This document shows positions 37,201 to 48,997 of a stretch of 64,000 nucleotides of DNA, in pieces. Origin of the DNA: Serilophus lunatus (lineage: Eukaryota > Chordata > Aves > Passeriformes > Eurylaimidae); assembly GCA_013399895.1 (NCBI GenBank), contig VXBA01004194.1, positions 218,943 to 282,942 of the forward strand. Direction: 5' to 3'. A program made the translations under genes and the position numbers. Every line of letters begins with the position of its first letter. Position 1 is the stretch's first letter. The notes below the pieces were generated by a model that searched no databases, was not told the DNA's origin, and saw only the letters and a program-made list of their open reading frames with translations.

Positions 37201-40200
37201 TACTTCACTGAGGCTTTCTTTTAATTACTTTATCTTGGTGTGAGATGTATTTGGCAATGACAATTTAAAGACAGCATTGTCTTTGGTTTAGATACGTAAT
37301 ATGCCATGTTCCTCTATTGTAAGCACTTTAGGAATGTGGCATTCTCACCCATTTTCTAGCTGAGAAGCAGACAGACAAGTTCCCATGTTCCACTTCTTGC
37401 TGTGGTTTACAACTTCAGTGACAGTCAGCTATTTCCCTGTGTTCCCTGTGTTTCCCTGCTATAAAAATATTCAGGACACCCTGGCTAGCTTCTTCTCTGA
37501 GTATAACATAGTATTTAAAGTTATTTACTTTTGTGTTGCACAGTGATTTTATACTGTACTTACTCAGAGGAGTACCATCTTTTCCCATTTATTTACTGCA
37601 GAAAGAAGTTCTAGCTTTCCCCTTTTTTCTCTCTGACAGTGCCATACCTTTTCCAGTTAGAAGGAGTAATCTCTGGAAACACATTTCCTCTTATTCCAAT
37701 GAAGTGGCATTCAATGATAACAAAAAACTTGGCTATTACTTTTTAACTATCTCATTTATTCTTAGGTGCTCTAACAGAACAGTGCTTCTCCCTCCAGGCT
37801 TATATCTCAAAATATCACACTCTCCCCTGGTGGATTTCAGTCCCATAGAAAAACCCTTTTACATGTTCAGTTCACATGCATCAGTAACTAGACCACTTGG
37901 AGTGGGAAGAACCTGGAAACTTTTCCAAATTACAGAATTGCAGTAGCAATTATTATTAAAGTTAGAAGGGATGCTAAGAGTACTGTAAAGGATTTTCCTT
38001 GATCATTGTTGAAAAAGACCTGTACCTGTTTAAATTGTCTGCAAAGACATAATCAGCACCTTTATAACCTAACAATAATTTGTTAAAAAATAAACAATGG
38101 CTAAATTAATTCTTGCGGTTACATTTTATGTATAAAAAAATGAAAAATGCAATGTAGCCCATCACCACAGCAGAGCTAGACTACAGCTGCAGAAAGCTGT
38201 GCTTGTGTGCCCAGATGACCACTATGAAGCTCTTCTGAAGTGGGGAACAAAAAGAAATAGTCAGCAAAGGCAGTGCTCTGACTGAAGTCTATTAGTTATA
38301 TTAACCACAATTTTGCCTATATTTTTAATTTTTTTTAATATATTTACTTCTTTTAGTTTTTAAAACCTATACTTTCTCTACGCAGTCAAGTATGAGGAAA
38401 CTTATTTAACTAAGTGGCAAGTACAGTGAAATTAATGACAAAGTCCTCTTAGCCATTCTGAAGACACTGTTATTTAAAAACAGTTTCAGATACAGAACAG
38501 CTGACTTTGACCTTTTTCAGTTATGCACACTGATTGTATATAGGTCACGCAGTTATTAACTAATAGGTTGTTTTGTCAACATCTATGAAAAATAAGAAAT
38601 TCATTAGACTTAACACAATGCTACAAATGTAGCTGAGCTATGGGGATAGCTCTCTTCTGATTCAAAAATTTAGAAAAGCGTGTTAACTGGGCACTTTGTT
38701 TCTCTGCTATGAGCTCATTCTGAGCAAGATGGTTTTGAGTAATAGTTGGATAGGTGAAGTTTCATATGCTACATCCTTTATAAAAATATCCTATTCTACT
38801 CTTAAGCAGAGATGCCTCAGGACTCAGAGGTTATGCTAAAGAAGTTGCATTTTTCCAACTTTCTTTGCTTTGAGGGAGGGAACTCAGAAGAAAATCACTT
38901 TATCCTTGATACTAGAAAGCATTAGAAGCTGTAACTTTTTAATAAATAACTCCCTAGTGATGAAAAGTAAAAGTATCCTTTTGGCTCTGAAAGCTCTGTC
39001 TCCTTCATCTTCCACACAATCATAAGGTGTTAAAGAACTACATTCCTAATCACTCTGCTCTCTCTAAGAATGTTTTTAGTGTAAATGGAGAAGAATAGTG
39101 AGATTAAAAAAAGACCTTCTAATTTGTTCACAGTGCAGGTCTGGAGAGATTCTTTTACTCTTTGTGATAATCCAAAAGAGAAAGAAGGTCTGAATCCCTC
39201 TTGTAACTTCTTGCCATGGATATCATACAAACAAAAATGCAAAGGGTAATACTTGAAAAGAAAAAATTCAGGGAGGAAACACATCAATTAGATATGGCCT
39301 TTGAAGGACTTGTGTCAACAATCTGAACTGCATTAACAGCCCTGTTAAAAGATTGTACCAGTTCAATGGCCGAAGGTCTAAATCTTAACCCACAATGAAG
39401 TTACTCATTAATCCAAATGCAAATCTGTATATGATAGTACTCTCACTACTTTCTCAACAGCATGTTTGCAGCCAGCAACCTAAAAATCTCAAAAAGCAAT
39501 GCTGGCACTAAAAACTTTGTTTACAAATCTAGGAGCACAAAGGAAAAATCGCATAAGTTACCATATAAAATATATACTGGGCTTTTTCTCAGTACTGTCA
39601 TTCTTTTGAATTTTGGCCTCCCTTTTTAGTCTAATAGAGAGCTGAAAGTCTGTAGCAGCAATAGCAGACTAAAGATATGTCACTGTTGTTTTCTAGTTTC
39701 AATTAAAAACCTGGAAATAATTTTTAAAAAAAATCAGAGCTGGCAGGACATAATTTCTTGATCTACTGCCATTTATTGGAATCTGTCTGTCATCTTATGC
39801 ACATAGGTCAAGCAGACTGAATAAATGTAAGTATCAAAGGATACAGACTAGTACACACATTTCAATAAACTGGGAAAAAGATCTGCCATGATCCCATGAC
39901 CCAATCACTTTTACAAACAACTGAAAAGAACTACATTTTGGATGAAAGTTGTTTTCAAACTCTACAATGAATCATTTAATAAAACATGCAGCTACACCAA
40001 CACAATTCTGGGACTAAACAATTATGAAACAGATTTCTATTGTATGGGGAGAGTTACCACCTGAAAAGCAGATCACTAACAGCTCAGAGTAATGTGGAAC
40101 AATTCTTCTGTAGGAAAAGAGAAGTCAATAGTACATTTCTTTAATAAAAATATGATGAATTTGGAAGTTATTTATTAGCCTCTTATTAAAAACAAGAATT

Positions 40201-40592
40201 CAGGAAACTGTTTAACAAAGCTACTAGACTTTCTGATTGATGCTAATATGATATATCCATGAAGATAAGGATATCTGACTGAGTTTCCTAACAGCAACTG
40301 TTTACTTTTAGCTGCAAATTACTTATGACTTTTTTGGGTTTTGATGTATGGAACAATGAATTACATGCCAGAAAGAAATTAATAAAAACTTAATAATAAG
40401 CTAGGCAAGGGCAAGCTTGTTCATTCATCTAGAATCCTAAACTAATGCTTTGAAAGATACAAAATACCTGAAAATATGTTATCTACTTACAGGAAAATTA
40501 TCTTACATATTATATTGTTGGCAGAAAGGCATATTCTCCTCCTTGTCTAAATCAATTCAATCTATCAAGTCATAAAACCTTCCAAGTGTCAT

Positions 40593-41435
40593 ACAGTAGA
40601 TGACACCAAGTTGGGAGCAAGTGTCAAACTGTTAAGAGGATAGGAAGCTCTGCAGAGGGACCTGGAAAGGCTGGATAGATGGGCAGAATCCAACCACATG
40701 AGACTTAACAAGTCCAAGTGCTGGGTTCTACACTTTGGCCATAATAACCTCCTGCAGTGCTACAGATTGGGGACAGAGTGGCTGGAGAGCAGCCAGGCAG
40801 AAATGGACCTGGGAGTACTGGAAACTGAACATGAGCCAGCAGTGTGCCCAGGTGGCCAAGAAGGCCAATGGCATCCTGGCCTGTATCAGGAATAGTGTGG
40901 CCAGCAGAAGCAGGGAAGTGATTGCCCCCTTGTACTCAAGACTGGTTAGGCCACCAGTTTTGAGCCCCTGAATTTAGCAAAGATGTTGAGATGCTTGAAC
41001 ACCTCCAGAGAAGGGCAACAAGGCTGGTGTGGGGTCTGGAGCACAAGCCCTGTGAGGAGTGGTTGGGGTTGTTCAGCCTGGAGAAGAGGAGGCTCAGAGG
41101 AGACCTTATCACTGTCTATAACTACCTGAAAGGAGGTTGTAGTCAGATGGCAGTCCATGTCTTCTCCCAGACAACAAGTGATAGAATGAGAGGACACAGT
41201 CTCAGGCTCCACCAAGGGAAGTTTAGGCTGGATGTTAGGAAAAAATTCTTCACAGAAAGAGTGAGTTCCCATTGGAATGGCCTGCCCAGGGAGGTGGTGG
41301 AGTCACCGTCCCTGGAAGTGTTTAAAAAATGATGGATGTGGCACTTATTGCCATGGTTTAGTTGATGAGGTGGTCTTAGGTCACAGGTTGGACTTGGTGA
41401 TCTCAAAGGTCTTTTCCAACCTAGTTAATTCTGTG
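40593..41435 (+). mobile_element. CR1 LINE 3' fragment (RT core to 3' end)
   Basis: Begins at the reverse transcriptase active-site block (encoding VDDTKLGAS-like sequence from about 40596) and runs through the ORF2 C-terminus (NMSQQCAQVAKKANG, FSLEKRRLRGDL, FTERVSSHWNGLPREVVESPSLEVFKK) to a 3' end of CTTTTCCAACCTAGTTAATTCTGTG. The frame changes at least twice. Followed after about 160 bases by another CR1 in the same direction. Confidence 0.94.
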
Positions 41436-41597
41436 AGAAAAAAAGATATAGGTATGTAGAACTACATCAACAGGACAGTAAAGACAAAGAGCAAGTCTTT
41501 TATTAGCCAAAATGGACTTGCGTTTTTTGGAGTCAAATGCCTACTAAACACAACTTTTAATATTAGATGAAAAACTAGACATGATCCAGTATAATGA

Positions 41598-42122
41598 GCA
41601 CAGCCCAGAAAGCCAACTGTACCACAGGCCAGATCAAAAGCAGCATGGCCAGCAGTTTAAAAGAGATTCTCAGCAGAGGAAAGATGTGTTGGAGCATGTC
41701 CATAGGAGAGCCACAGAAATTATCAGAAAGGTGGAGTAAGTTGAAGTTGTTTGTCTTGGAGAAAAGAAGCCTCTGGTGAGACCTTATTGCAGCTTTTCAA
41801 TATTTGTAAGGGGACCAATAAGAAAAATGGGAACAAACTTTTTGACACGGCCTGTTGCTATGGGACAAGAGGCAATAGTTTTCAACTGAGCGTTGATTCA
41901 GATTAGATATAAGGAAGAAATTGTTTAAGAGGAGAGTTGTAAAAAGCTGAACAAGGTTGCCCAAAGAGGCGGTAGGTGTCCTATCCCTGAAAACATTCAA
42001 GGTCAGGTAAAATGGAGCTCTGAGCGAACTGATTTAGTTGAAGATGTCCCTGCTCGTTGCAGGGGGGTTGAACTAAATGGACTTTAAAAGTCTCTTCCAT
42101 CTCTAACCATTCTGTGATTCTA
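41598..42122 (+). mobile_element. Older CR1 LINE 3' fragment
   Basis: Diverged CR1: the start encodes a QKANCTTGQIKSSMAS-like stretch, then LEKRSLW and a GSRGNSFQLSV-like segment in broken frames, ending TCTCTTCCATCTCTAACCATTCTGTGATTC. The 3' UTR is of a different, older type than the neighbour at 40593-41435. Confidence 0.88.
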
Positions 42123-42716
42123 AGACTTGCACCTTCCTAGGTAAAAATGAGGTTATTTTAAAAAATACTGTGAAGACTAATGTTTCACTCCAGGTTTTAA
42201 CTGTGACTACCAGGAAAAAAAAAATAAGTATTTTTTTTCCCAGAAAACATACAACTTGCGTGAAACGGGAAACAACATGAACGATCCATTAATTTCAACA
42301 ATACAATTGTTCATTATTAAAAAGACTGTAATTGTAATACTGAACGGTCAGTGTCATTGTTTTTTTCTCACAATTTACGTTGGAGCCATTAGGCATTGAA
42401 TACAAGTTGGTTCTCAGATGTGGTGGCTAAATTCCTTCCATTCTCATTGCTGAAGTCTTATCCTATGATAAGTAATTCCCAAGACATCTTGCAGTAGGAA
42501 GAATTCATGAATGAATGCATTAATAAGTGTTTCCTACTGCAGAGCTCACAGGGAATTCTTTGTAACACATCTAAGGAGTTTACAGACCTTCATTAGTCAT
42601 ATAAAAATCCCCAAATTTGCTTTTTAAAAACATACTCTTCTGTCGCTTTTCAAAATATCAAACCAGACAATTAAACATTAGCATGAAACAGAGCCAATGG
42701 CCCCATAAGTTCTTAC

Positions 42717-42830
42717 CATGTACCACATGCTTGGCCACTTGGGATCATTGAAGTAAGTGGATTGGGTACCACCAGGTTTATAATCCCTCTTTATCCTTCT
42801 TTTAACCACCTGCTGTTGTATCCACTCCAC
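42717..42830 (-). CDS. PCSK5: PCSK5 coding exon (exon 3): end of prodomain, RIKR autocleavage site, start of mature enzyme
   Basis: A 114-bp, phase-0 exon of 38 codons on the minus strand, with acceptor TTTGCAG (AG at 42832-42831) and donor GTAAG (42716-42712). The translation begins VEWIQQQVVKRRIKRDY and ends STYFNDPKWPSMWYM. VEWIQQQ and FNDPKWPSMWY are hallmarks of PC5/6; PACE4 has different residues at both places. RIKR followed by DY is the primary autoproteolytic site (Arg-X-Lys-Arg) that separates prodomain from mature convertase. The mature N-terminus here reads DYKPGGTQ, which differs from the human sequence as I recall it, while the flanking stretches are conserved. An in-frame reading continues past the donor and meets no stop for some codons, but the GTAAG donor and the join to HCSDN in the next exon decide the end. 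Confidence 0.96.
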
Positions 42831-43622
42831 CTGCAAACCAGGAAAACATGTGGAAAGTGTTAGAGTTGCATGGAGATTATCAAGAAATGTGTTCAGTCTT
42901 GAGATGCTTCCCATTACCATACCCCAGGACACATTTCATGTGAAAGAGTTCATTTTGGCAGTGTAAAACTGCAGCTCACTGTGGCATACTGTTCACTAAG
43001 AAAAACATCCAATTTCGCAAATGTTAAAAATCTACCTGAACAACTACTTAAAGACCCTGCTAGAAAGATTTTATTGGCTATCATCTTCTAAATACTATTG
43101 TTTCACTATTTTTCATTATCAGACTATTGCTTCTTCTGAATTTAGAAAAACAGATTCTTACACAAAATATACTAGTATATTACAATGAGCAATTAATTGA
43201 ATTTCTCACAGGGTGGACTTGGTTTTATTTTTCTGTTCTGGAAAACAAAAACACTGCAAAATATATTCAAATGTTTTATTGGACCAATTATCTAAACCAT
43301 CGTCACCACGTGGAGTGAAAAAAAACAAAATTAATCTTAAGTGACTCCGTATCACGATTCTCTCAGAAAGGCACTTCGGAACTTTATACTGAGCTCTCTC
43401 CTGGGAAAAAAGCTGGATACTTAGCAACAGCCCCAATTAAAACAACTACAAAAAAGATCCCGAAACAGGAAAAGAAATAAAAGGGCAAAAAATGTAATTC
43501 TAAAAGTTATATTCTTTTCTGTCTGACACCTCTTCAAAGATTCAGGACACATCCAAAGAGGCAACACCAAAACTGACATCAATCTTAGAGAAGAGAGGAC
43601 ACTGCACTTATTTTTGCATTAG

Positions 43623-44745
43623 TATCCTGGCTATGGTGCTGAAGGGAAAGCAAGAATTCTTTTTTCTCTCCCTCTCTCTCTCCCCCTCGTTTGCCAGTGT
43701 GCGTGTATCTCCAGGGGGTTGGATGGGGCCCTTGGGCCCAGCATCTGTTGGGGGTTGCCGACGGGGGCCCCCCTCTGTGTCTCGGGGACAGCAGGAGAGG
43801 CATGTTCCTTCTCCTGCACTTTCCCCTCCTTGGCAGGCAAGGGCCGGCGGTTCCACAGCTGCCCGTTCCTCCCCGCTTGCGGGGTGGGGTGGGGGTGCTG
43901 CAGCAGCATAGGGCCGGCCATTGGCGGCCATGTTCCGTGGAGCACGGTGGCCGCTATGTTCTGAGACCTGGGGCCACGTGGTCTCAGTGAGAAGGAGTTT
44001 TGGCGGGCTCTTTGTCAGGCAGAACTAGGGCGGAGCCAGGACAGGGTGGATTGGGTGGTGGCCGATGGGAGGGCACCACAGACCAGAACCACGCCCACAG
44101 AAGGGTAGCAGAGGCACTGCGCCTGTGGAACAGCCGGGAATTTGGGGGAGGGGCCGAGAAATCCTATAAAAGCATCACCGTCGCTCTGGGGCTTCCTGTT
44201 TTGCCGGTGGCTGGAAGAGACAGCGGTGTCTCACTCCCAACAGCCACGCCCGCCTTTTTTACCAAAATGCACGTGGTCTCGTAATTTGCCTCCTGGCTGG
44301 ACAGAGAACCAGCTAACCTCTACTGCCACTGCTCATCTCCCAAGAAGAGGATTTCCAGCCCAACTTCCACTCTGGTTTGCTGATTTTAAAACCTCAAACC
44401 ACCATCCATACTTTCGGAAAACCTCTCGGAACCCCTGGGCACCTTTTTGGTTAGCAGAGCATATTGCCGGCCCTGTACATCACAGCGCTCCCCTGCTGCA
44501 CCCTCCGTGGTATGACACCAGGAACTTTTGGGTTTTTCTTTCCCTTGCTCCCTTCCTTGGGAAGGACAGTGGGTTTGGATATTGCGATTGTTCATTTTTT
44601 GTGGGTGGTAGTTATTTTTTTTTCCCTTGCTCATTCCACTTCAATTCCATTTTCTGTTTTCCTTGTCTTTTCAATAAACTGGGTGTTCATTCTGGATAGT
44701 TCCCTCATCATCTTCTAATAACCCTTAGTGGTCCAAACTACCACA
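43623..44745 (+). mobile_element. Solo LTR, family C (ERVL-like)
   Basis: A 1.12-kb GC-rich segment between two copies of ATTAG (43618-43622 and 44746-44750), a perfect 5-bp duplication. It starts TATCCTGGCTATGG (TA where TG is expected) and ends AAACTACCACA. A true TATA box, TATAAAAG, sits at 44165-44172, and AATAAA at 44673-44678. No retroviral genes adjoin. Antisense to PCSK5. Overlapping frames at 43585-44718 are by-products of GC content. Confidence 0.88.
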
Positions 44746-46035
44746 ATTAGCTATTCTAAATGGGAGCTAGTTTCTATAAATGTAAATAATATAAACTAAA
44801 CACAGAAAAAACTCAGTTATATTTACACACATCTAGAAGCTCATATTTCTACTGATTTGTCTTAGGGGATATAGCTATAAAAATTCAATTCACCTCTTTC
44901 CAAGCAAGACAGCCATCTCCTCCTAGCAGGCAACTCTGCACCTTTTATTTGTGCTGTTTATGAGTATCTGTGTATGCACAAAAACACATTAATATATAAA
45001 AGAAGTTTACTTTCAGCTCACATATTTCATTGTCACTGGTCAGAGATGGTATAAATATTTTCCCTTAGCAGACAAATTGTTCTACTGTGCATTCACAACA
45101 GAGCTTCAAATCCTTAGACAGACCTACCATACCACTCTGGCTTCTACTTTTTGATCAGATAAAAATACAGGAAGACATCCCAGAATTTGTCTGGGGAGGA
45201 TTCCTAGGACAGTCATGATAGACACTGACAAGGGATTTTCTTCATAAAAAAGAAACTAAATTTTCTCCTTCCGAAGATTTAACTTCAGGATCAAGAGTAT
45301 TCTTAATGAGGAGAAATTATGCAGTCTAAGAACACAGATTAGCAGGTAGTGATCCCACTGAAATCCATTTCTCTATTAAATCTTCTAGGAACAATCACAA
45401 GTCATTTCATGCTTCTATGAGAATTGAGAAATTTGACAGAGCGCTTTTTGCTCCCGATTCTTGTCCTCTTTCATTTGAGTCTGAAATCCATCTTGGTGCA
45501 TGTCCTCCCGAGAAATCGAGAGCTGACTGCTCCCTTCAGATCTTATAGGATCCAGAGGTGTCCTCAGCAGGAGGTGATGCCTAATCAGTCTTAGGCACCA
45601 TCTGATGTAACAAAGTCTGGAGGCCTGTAAGATACACAAAGCGTATCTAGGCAAAGGCCAAGAGAGAGGGAGTCAAAAGACTTTGGTAAACACTAAGCCT
45701 CACAGCTGTTTTGAAGTGGAATCAACAACCCTCTCAACTAGCTCTCTCCTCCAGCAAAAAGACTGATTTATAACTGACTTCTAATGAATCCTATTTCCCT
45801 GTCATTTGCTGGTTATATATGCTTTCTTTTCCAGACCCTGAAAAGAGAAGCTTATTTTTAATTCAAAGTTTCTTTTCTTGCAGGTAGCCCATACCTCCCA
45901 ACACATCACAAGCCAACAGAGTGGCATCCTGTGTAATGTTTTGTCTCTGACTCCCCAGCTGCCTGGAATGCTACAGATCATGGGCCTCTCTTCTACTACT
46001 ACTACTACTATTTAGCAGTCATTAACATAAAAGCT

Positions 46036-47333
46036 TGTAGCCATTTGACAAAACAAGGCTTTTGAAGGGGGTTGTAAGAGAGCAATCTACTTGTCTGATT
46101 TAAAAATCAATTTTCCTCAAAAAGCCGTTTCGGGAAGGGGGGGTTGCCTTGGCCAGGATGGAGCGGGACCTGTGCCGGTCTTGGTGCCTCTGAGGCCGGG
46201 GCCGGCCGGCAACAGCTCCTTTTTTACCGGGGCCAGGCGGCGGTTTCTAGCCCCTCTGTCCCCGCTGCTCCTGGGAGCACGGGGGCTGGGCGGCGGCTTA
46301 TCGCCAGCTGCCGTCGCCACACGTGACCCCGGGGCTATCTTGTGCAGCGTAATCCAGACAGCTTTTGTTCCTGCCCATTGTTCCCCTTCCCTGTGAAGTG
46401 TGCAGCACGGGACCGTCCCTTCCCGCACGGGCACAGCGGCTTCTTGGGGAGAGTGGCGGTCTGGGGGCACAGCCGCAGAAAGCCCCGGTGTCCCTCCGGG
46501 GTGGCGGCTTCTTACCCCCACCCTGGGGAGAGTGGGCGGCGGCCTGCAGCCCCGTGCCGGCCGTGGCCAGGAGTTTCAGCACCACGGCTGCCGATGGACA
46601 GCAATAGAGAGCTCACCCTGGCACCGTCTTGGTGCTGTGGCATCTCTGAGGTGCAGCCGCCATGAGAATAAAGATGGCGCCTAACGACTGAACTCGTAAG
46701 TTCTTCAACAAGAAAACACTGGAAACTGAGGTGGGCCCGACTGACTGGACAAATGGGAAGCTAGCTTGGCCAGGAAGAAGGCAACGATATTCCGGCGACG
46801 ATGGAGAAGGCTTAAAAGTCGAAGCACGGCCCCGCTCCTGTCTCTTTTTTTTCAGCCATCGCTGCTGGGAGAAGCATCACAGCCCCGGTGTCCAGCGCCT
46901 GCAGGCCCCCGGCGGGATTCCACCCATTCCTCTCACCCCAGGGGCCATTTGGCTAGCAAGTATTCTTCGGACAAGGGAGGGAGGGGCTGGTTTTCACCTG
47001 TGTTTGTGTTTTTCAGAGACTAAAGGGCCAGAAGTGCTTCCAAAGAGAGAGGAAAAAGAAGGAGACACCCTTTCCTACCCTTCCTCCCAGTTTCTTTCAA
47101 CTAGTCACCTGGCTGAAGGGAACAGTTCCCTTTCTTCCTTTTGTGTGTTTGTTTTCCCTCCTGGCGTGTTGGGGGTCCCTCAATAATTCTGGGGGGGTCC
47201 TGTGGGTTACCCTACCTCTCTAATTTAATTCCTTGTAATAAACTGTTCTCCTGCTGACCATTCTATTCAGTTTTTCTGTCACCTTTATTAAACCCACCCC
47301 CTTGAATGCTAAAAAAGTGGTCAAACCACAACA
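46036..47333 (+). mobile_element. Solo LTR, family A copy 2 (ERVL-like)
   Basis: A 1.30-kb solo LTR starting TGTAGCCATTTGAC and ending AAACCACAACA, with a perfect 5-bp duplication AAGCT at 46031-46035 and 47334-47338. It has a TTAAAAG box at 46812-46818, a TTTTTCAG module at 47009-47016 and an AATAAA signal at 47237-47242. It is related to the minus-strand copy at 18257-19688. Antisense to PCSK5. The flanking AAGCTT motifs mark the insertion target. The frames at 46091-47186 and their complements are GC by-products. Confidence 0.93.
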
Positions 47334-48604
47334 AAGCTTCATTGGGTCTGAAAAAGCAATTATAGTTTTTCATGGTTTATACAGATTCATCTTCCAAGCC
47401 TAGTTATGAGATTTGGGTCATTGTGCTAGAAACATGTTCAACTGAGTGATACATGTTAACCATGTAGAGAAAGTTGGCCAACACCACACAGAGCATACCA
47501 TGCCATGCATAATAACCCATTCCTATCTTGAATCTTTGGGAAGGAATTAAAAATGCCTACCACCAACACAATCTGAGGATCTGACAGTGCTGTAAAAGCA
47601 TCCACAAAAACAAAACCAATGAGATAGACTCAGCAGAAGAGGATTAAACCTTCTACCATTGCCACCTCTAATTTAGATGCATAAGCATTAAAGGAAGTAG
47701 GTGTTCACTAAAATTACTATTGCCTAGAGGAACCATAAATCAGAGACCTAAGGCATATAATTCGGCATTAGGGAGTCATGCATTAAGGGTTTGGTAAGAA
47801 TTACCAGTAGAAACTGTGTGAAGTTTTGGAAAAACACCTTTCTTTTGTTAATGGAGCCAAAGAAGTATAAAATATACCAGGAGACACACTAGTTTAATCA
47901 GAACTTCAGCAACCTAATGCCATTTCTATATGGATGAATTCAGGTTTTCCTGACTAGACAAACTGCAAAGCTCTTTACTATTCACTATGAAAATATGTTG
48001 TCTGCTGATCATTAAAAAGATTGAAACATAACAGCAGCATAGCATTTCTGGAGACTGATACATGCACACATTGCTGCCTCAAAAAAGCCCAATTAATTCC
48101 TTTTCTCCATTTTCTTTACTCCAGACAATACTATGGAGAACACTTACCAGTTATTTAGTCCGAGCAATTATAAACACTGCAGGACTGCACACTTCCAGTT
48201 TATTGGAACACATATAATTTGACACATAATTAATTTTTCTACATATTATCTGCCTCCTTTGAACTAAAAAGAACTATTTGTTGCAGGGCATGGCTCTATG
48301 ACATGCTAGATGTTACTCATAATTCTTATTTCCTCATCTCCTAGCAAAATCAGGAAAAACATAGAGTAATTTTGCAGAAGGGCTGTGCAGCTTGCATGAT
48401 CAGACTCAAACAGACTAAAAGAAACATACCTTCTAGTCTTCCCACAAAACCTGATGACTATTTTATGTGTGCATAGAATTCTCTAAGCAAAATAGCTGTC
48501 TGAGTTCATACAAATACAGATGTGGGTAAATGGCATCTTTTCCTAAGTATGCATAAGGGAAGATAGTGCAGGTAGCTCTTTAATGCAGTTAGCTCTTTAA
48601 CAAT

Positions 48605-48997
48605 TGAATGGAATGCAACGCAATGCAATGGAATATTTCAGCTGGAAGGGACTTACAACAATCATCTAGTCCAACTGCCTGACCAACTCAGGGCTGAAGA
48701 AATATTAAATCATGTTATTGCGGGTATTGTCCAAATGTCTTTTTAGCACTGACATGCCTAGGGCATGAACCACCTCTCCAGGAAGCCTGATCAAAGTGTT
48801 TGACCACTCTCTTGGTAAAAAAATGCTTCCTAAACTTCAGTATGAACCTCCCCTGATGCAGCGCTGAACCATTCCCACATGCCTGATCCCTGGATACTAG
48901 GAAGAAGAGATCAGCACCTCGCCCTCCTTTTCCCCTCCTCAGTAATCTGTAGAGCACAGTGAGGTTGCTTCTCAACCTCCTTTTCTTCAAACTAGAC
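48605..48997 (-). mobile_element. Old CR1 LINE 3' fragment
   Basis: The plus strand shows the reverse complement of a CR1 3' end (GAATATTTCAGCTGGAAGGGAC, then CATCTAGTCCAACTGCC) and of the ORF2 C-terminus; the minus frame 48715-48999 reads LKKRRLRSNL, then KFRKHFFTKRVVKHFDQ. 3' tail made of GCAATGGAAT-like repeats. Diverged, in sense with PCSK5. Confidence 0.88.

Larger units (their letters stand above)
13324..42716 (-). other. PCSK5: PCSK5 intron 3 (29.4 kb), rich in transposable elements
   Basis: Bounded by a GTAAG donor at 42716 and a CCCAG acceptor at 13324. Repeats inside are listed separately. Stretches where I recognise nothing: 13324-18250 (AT-rich; an AT/AC simple run at 15712-15765; a slightly GC-richer patch at 16540-16760 with no open frame), 19694-20450, 20630-22235, 22945-23895, 24010-24690, 27640-28400, 29660-30850, 30900-32490, 33010-33318, 33735-34050, 34300-35560, 37200-40590 and 42123-42716. 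The 137-codon frame at 37533-37946 lies in one of these; it shows no recognised similarity. Confidence 0.9.

Noticed and set aside
37533..37946. 137-codon frame on the plus strand
   Set aside because: Antisense to PCSK5, no recognised similarity, intron composition.
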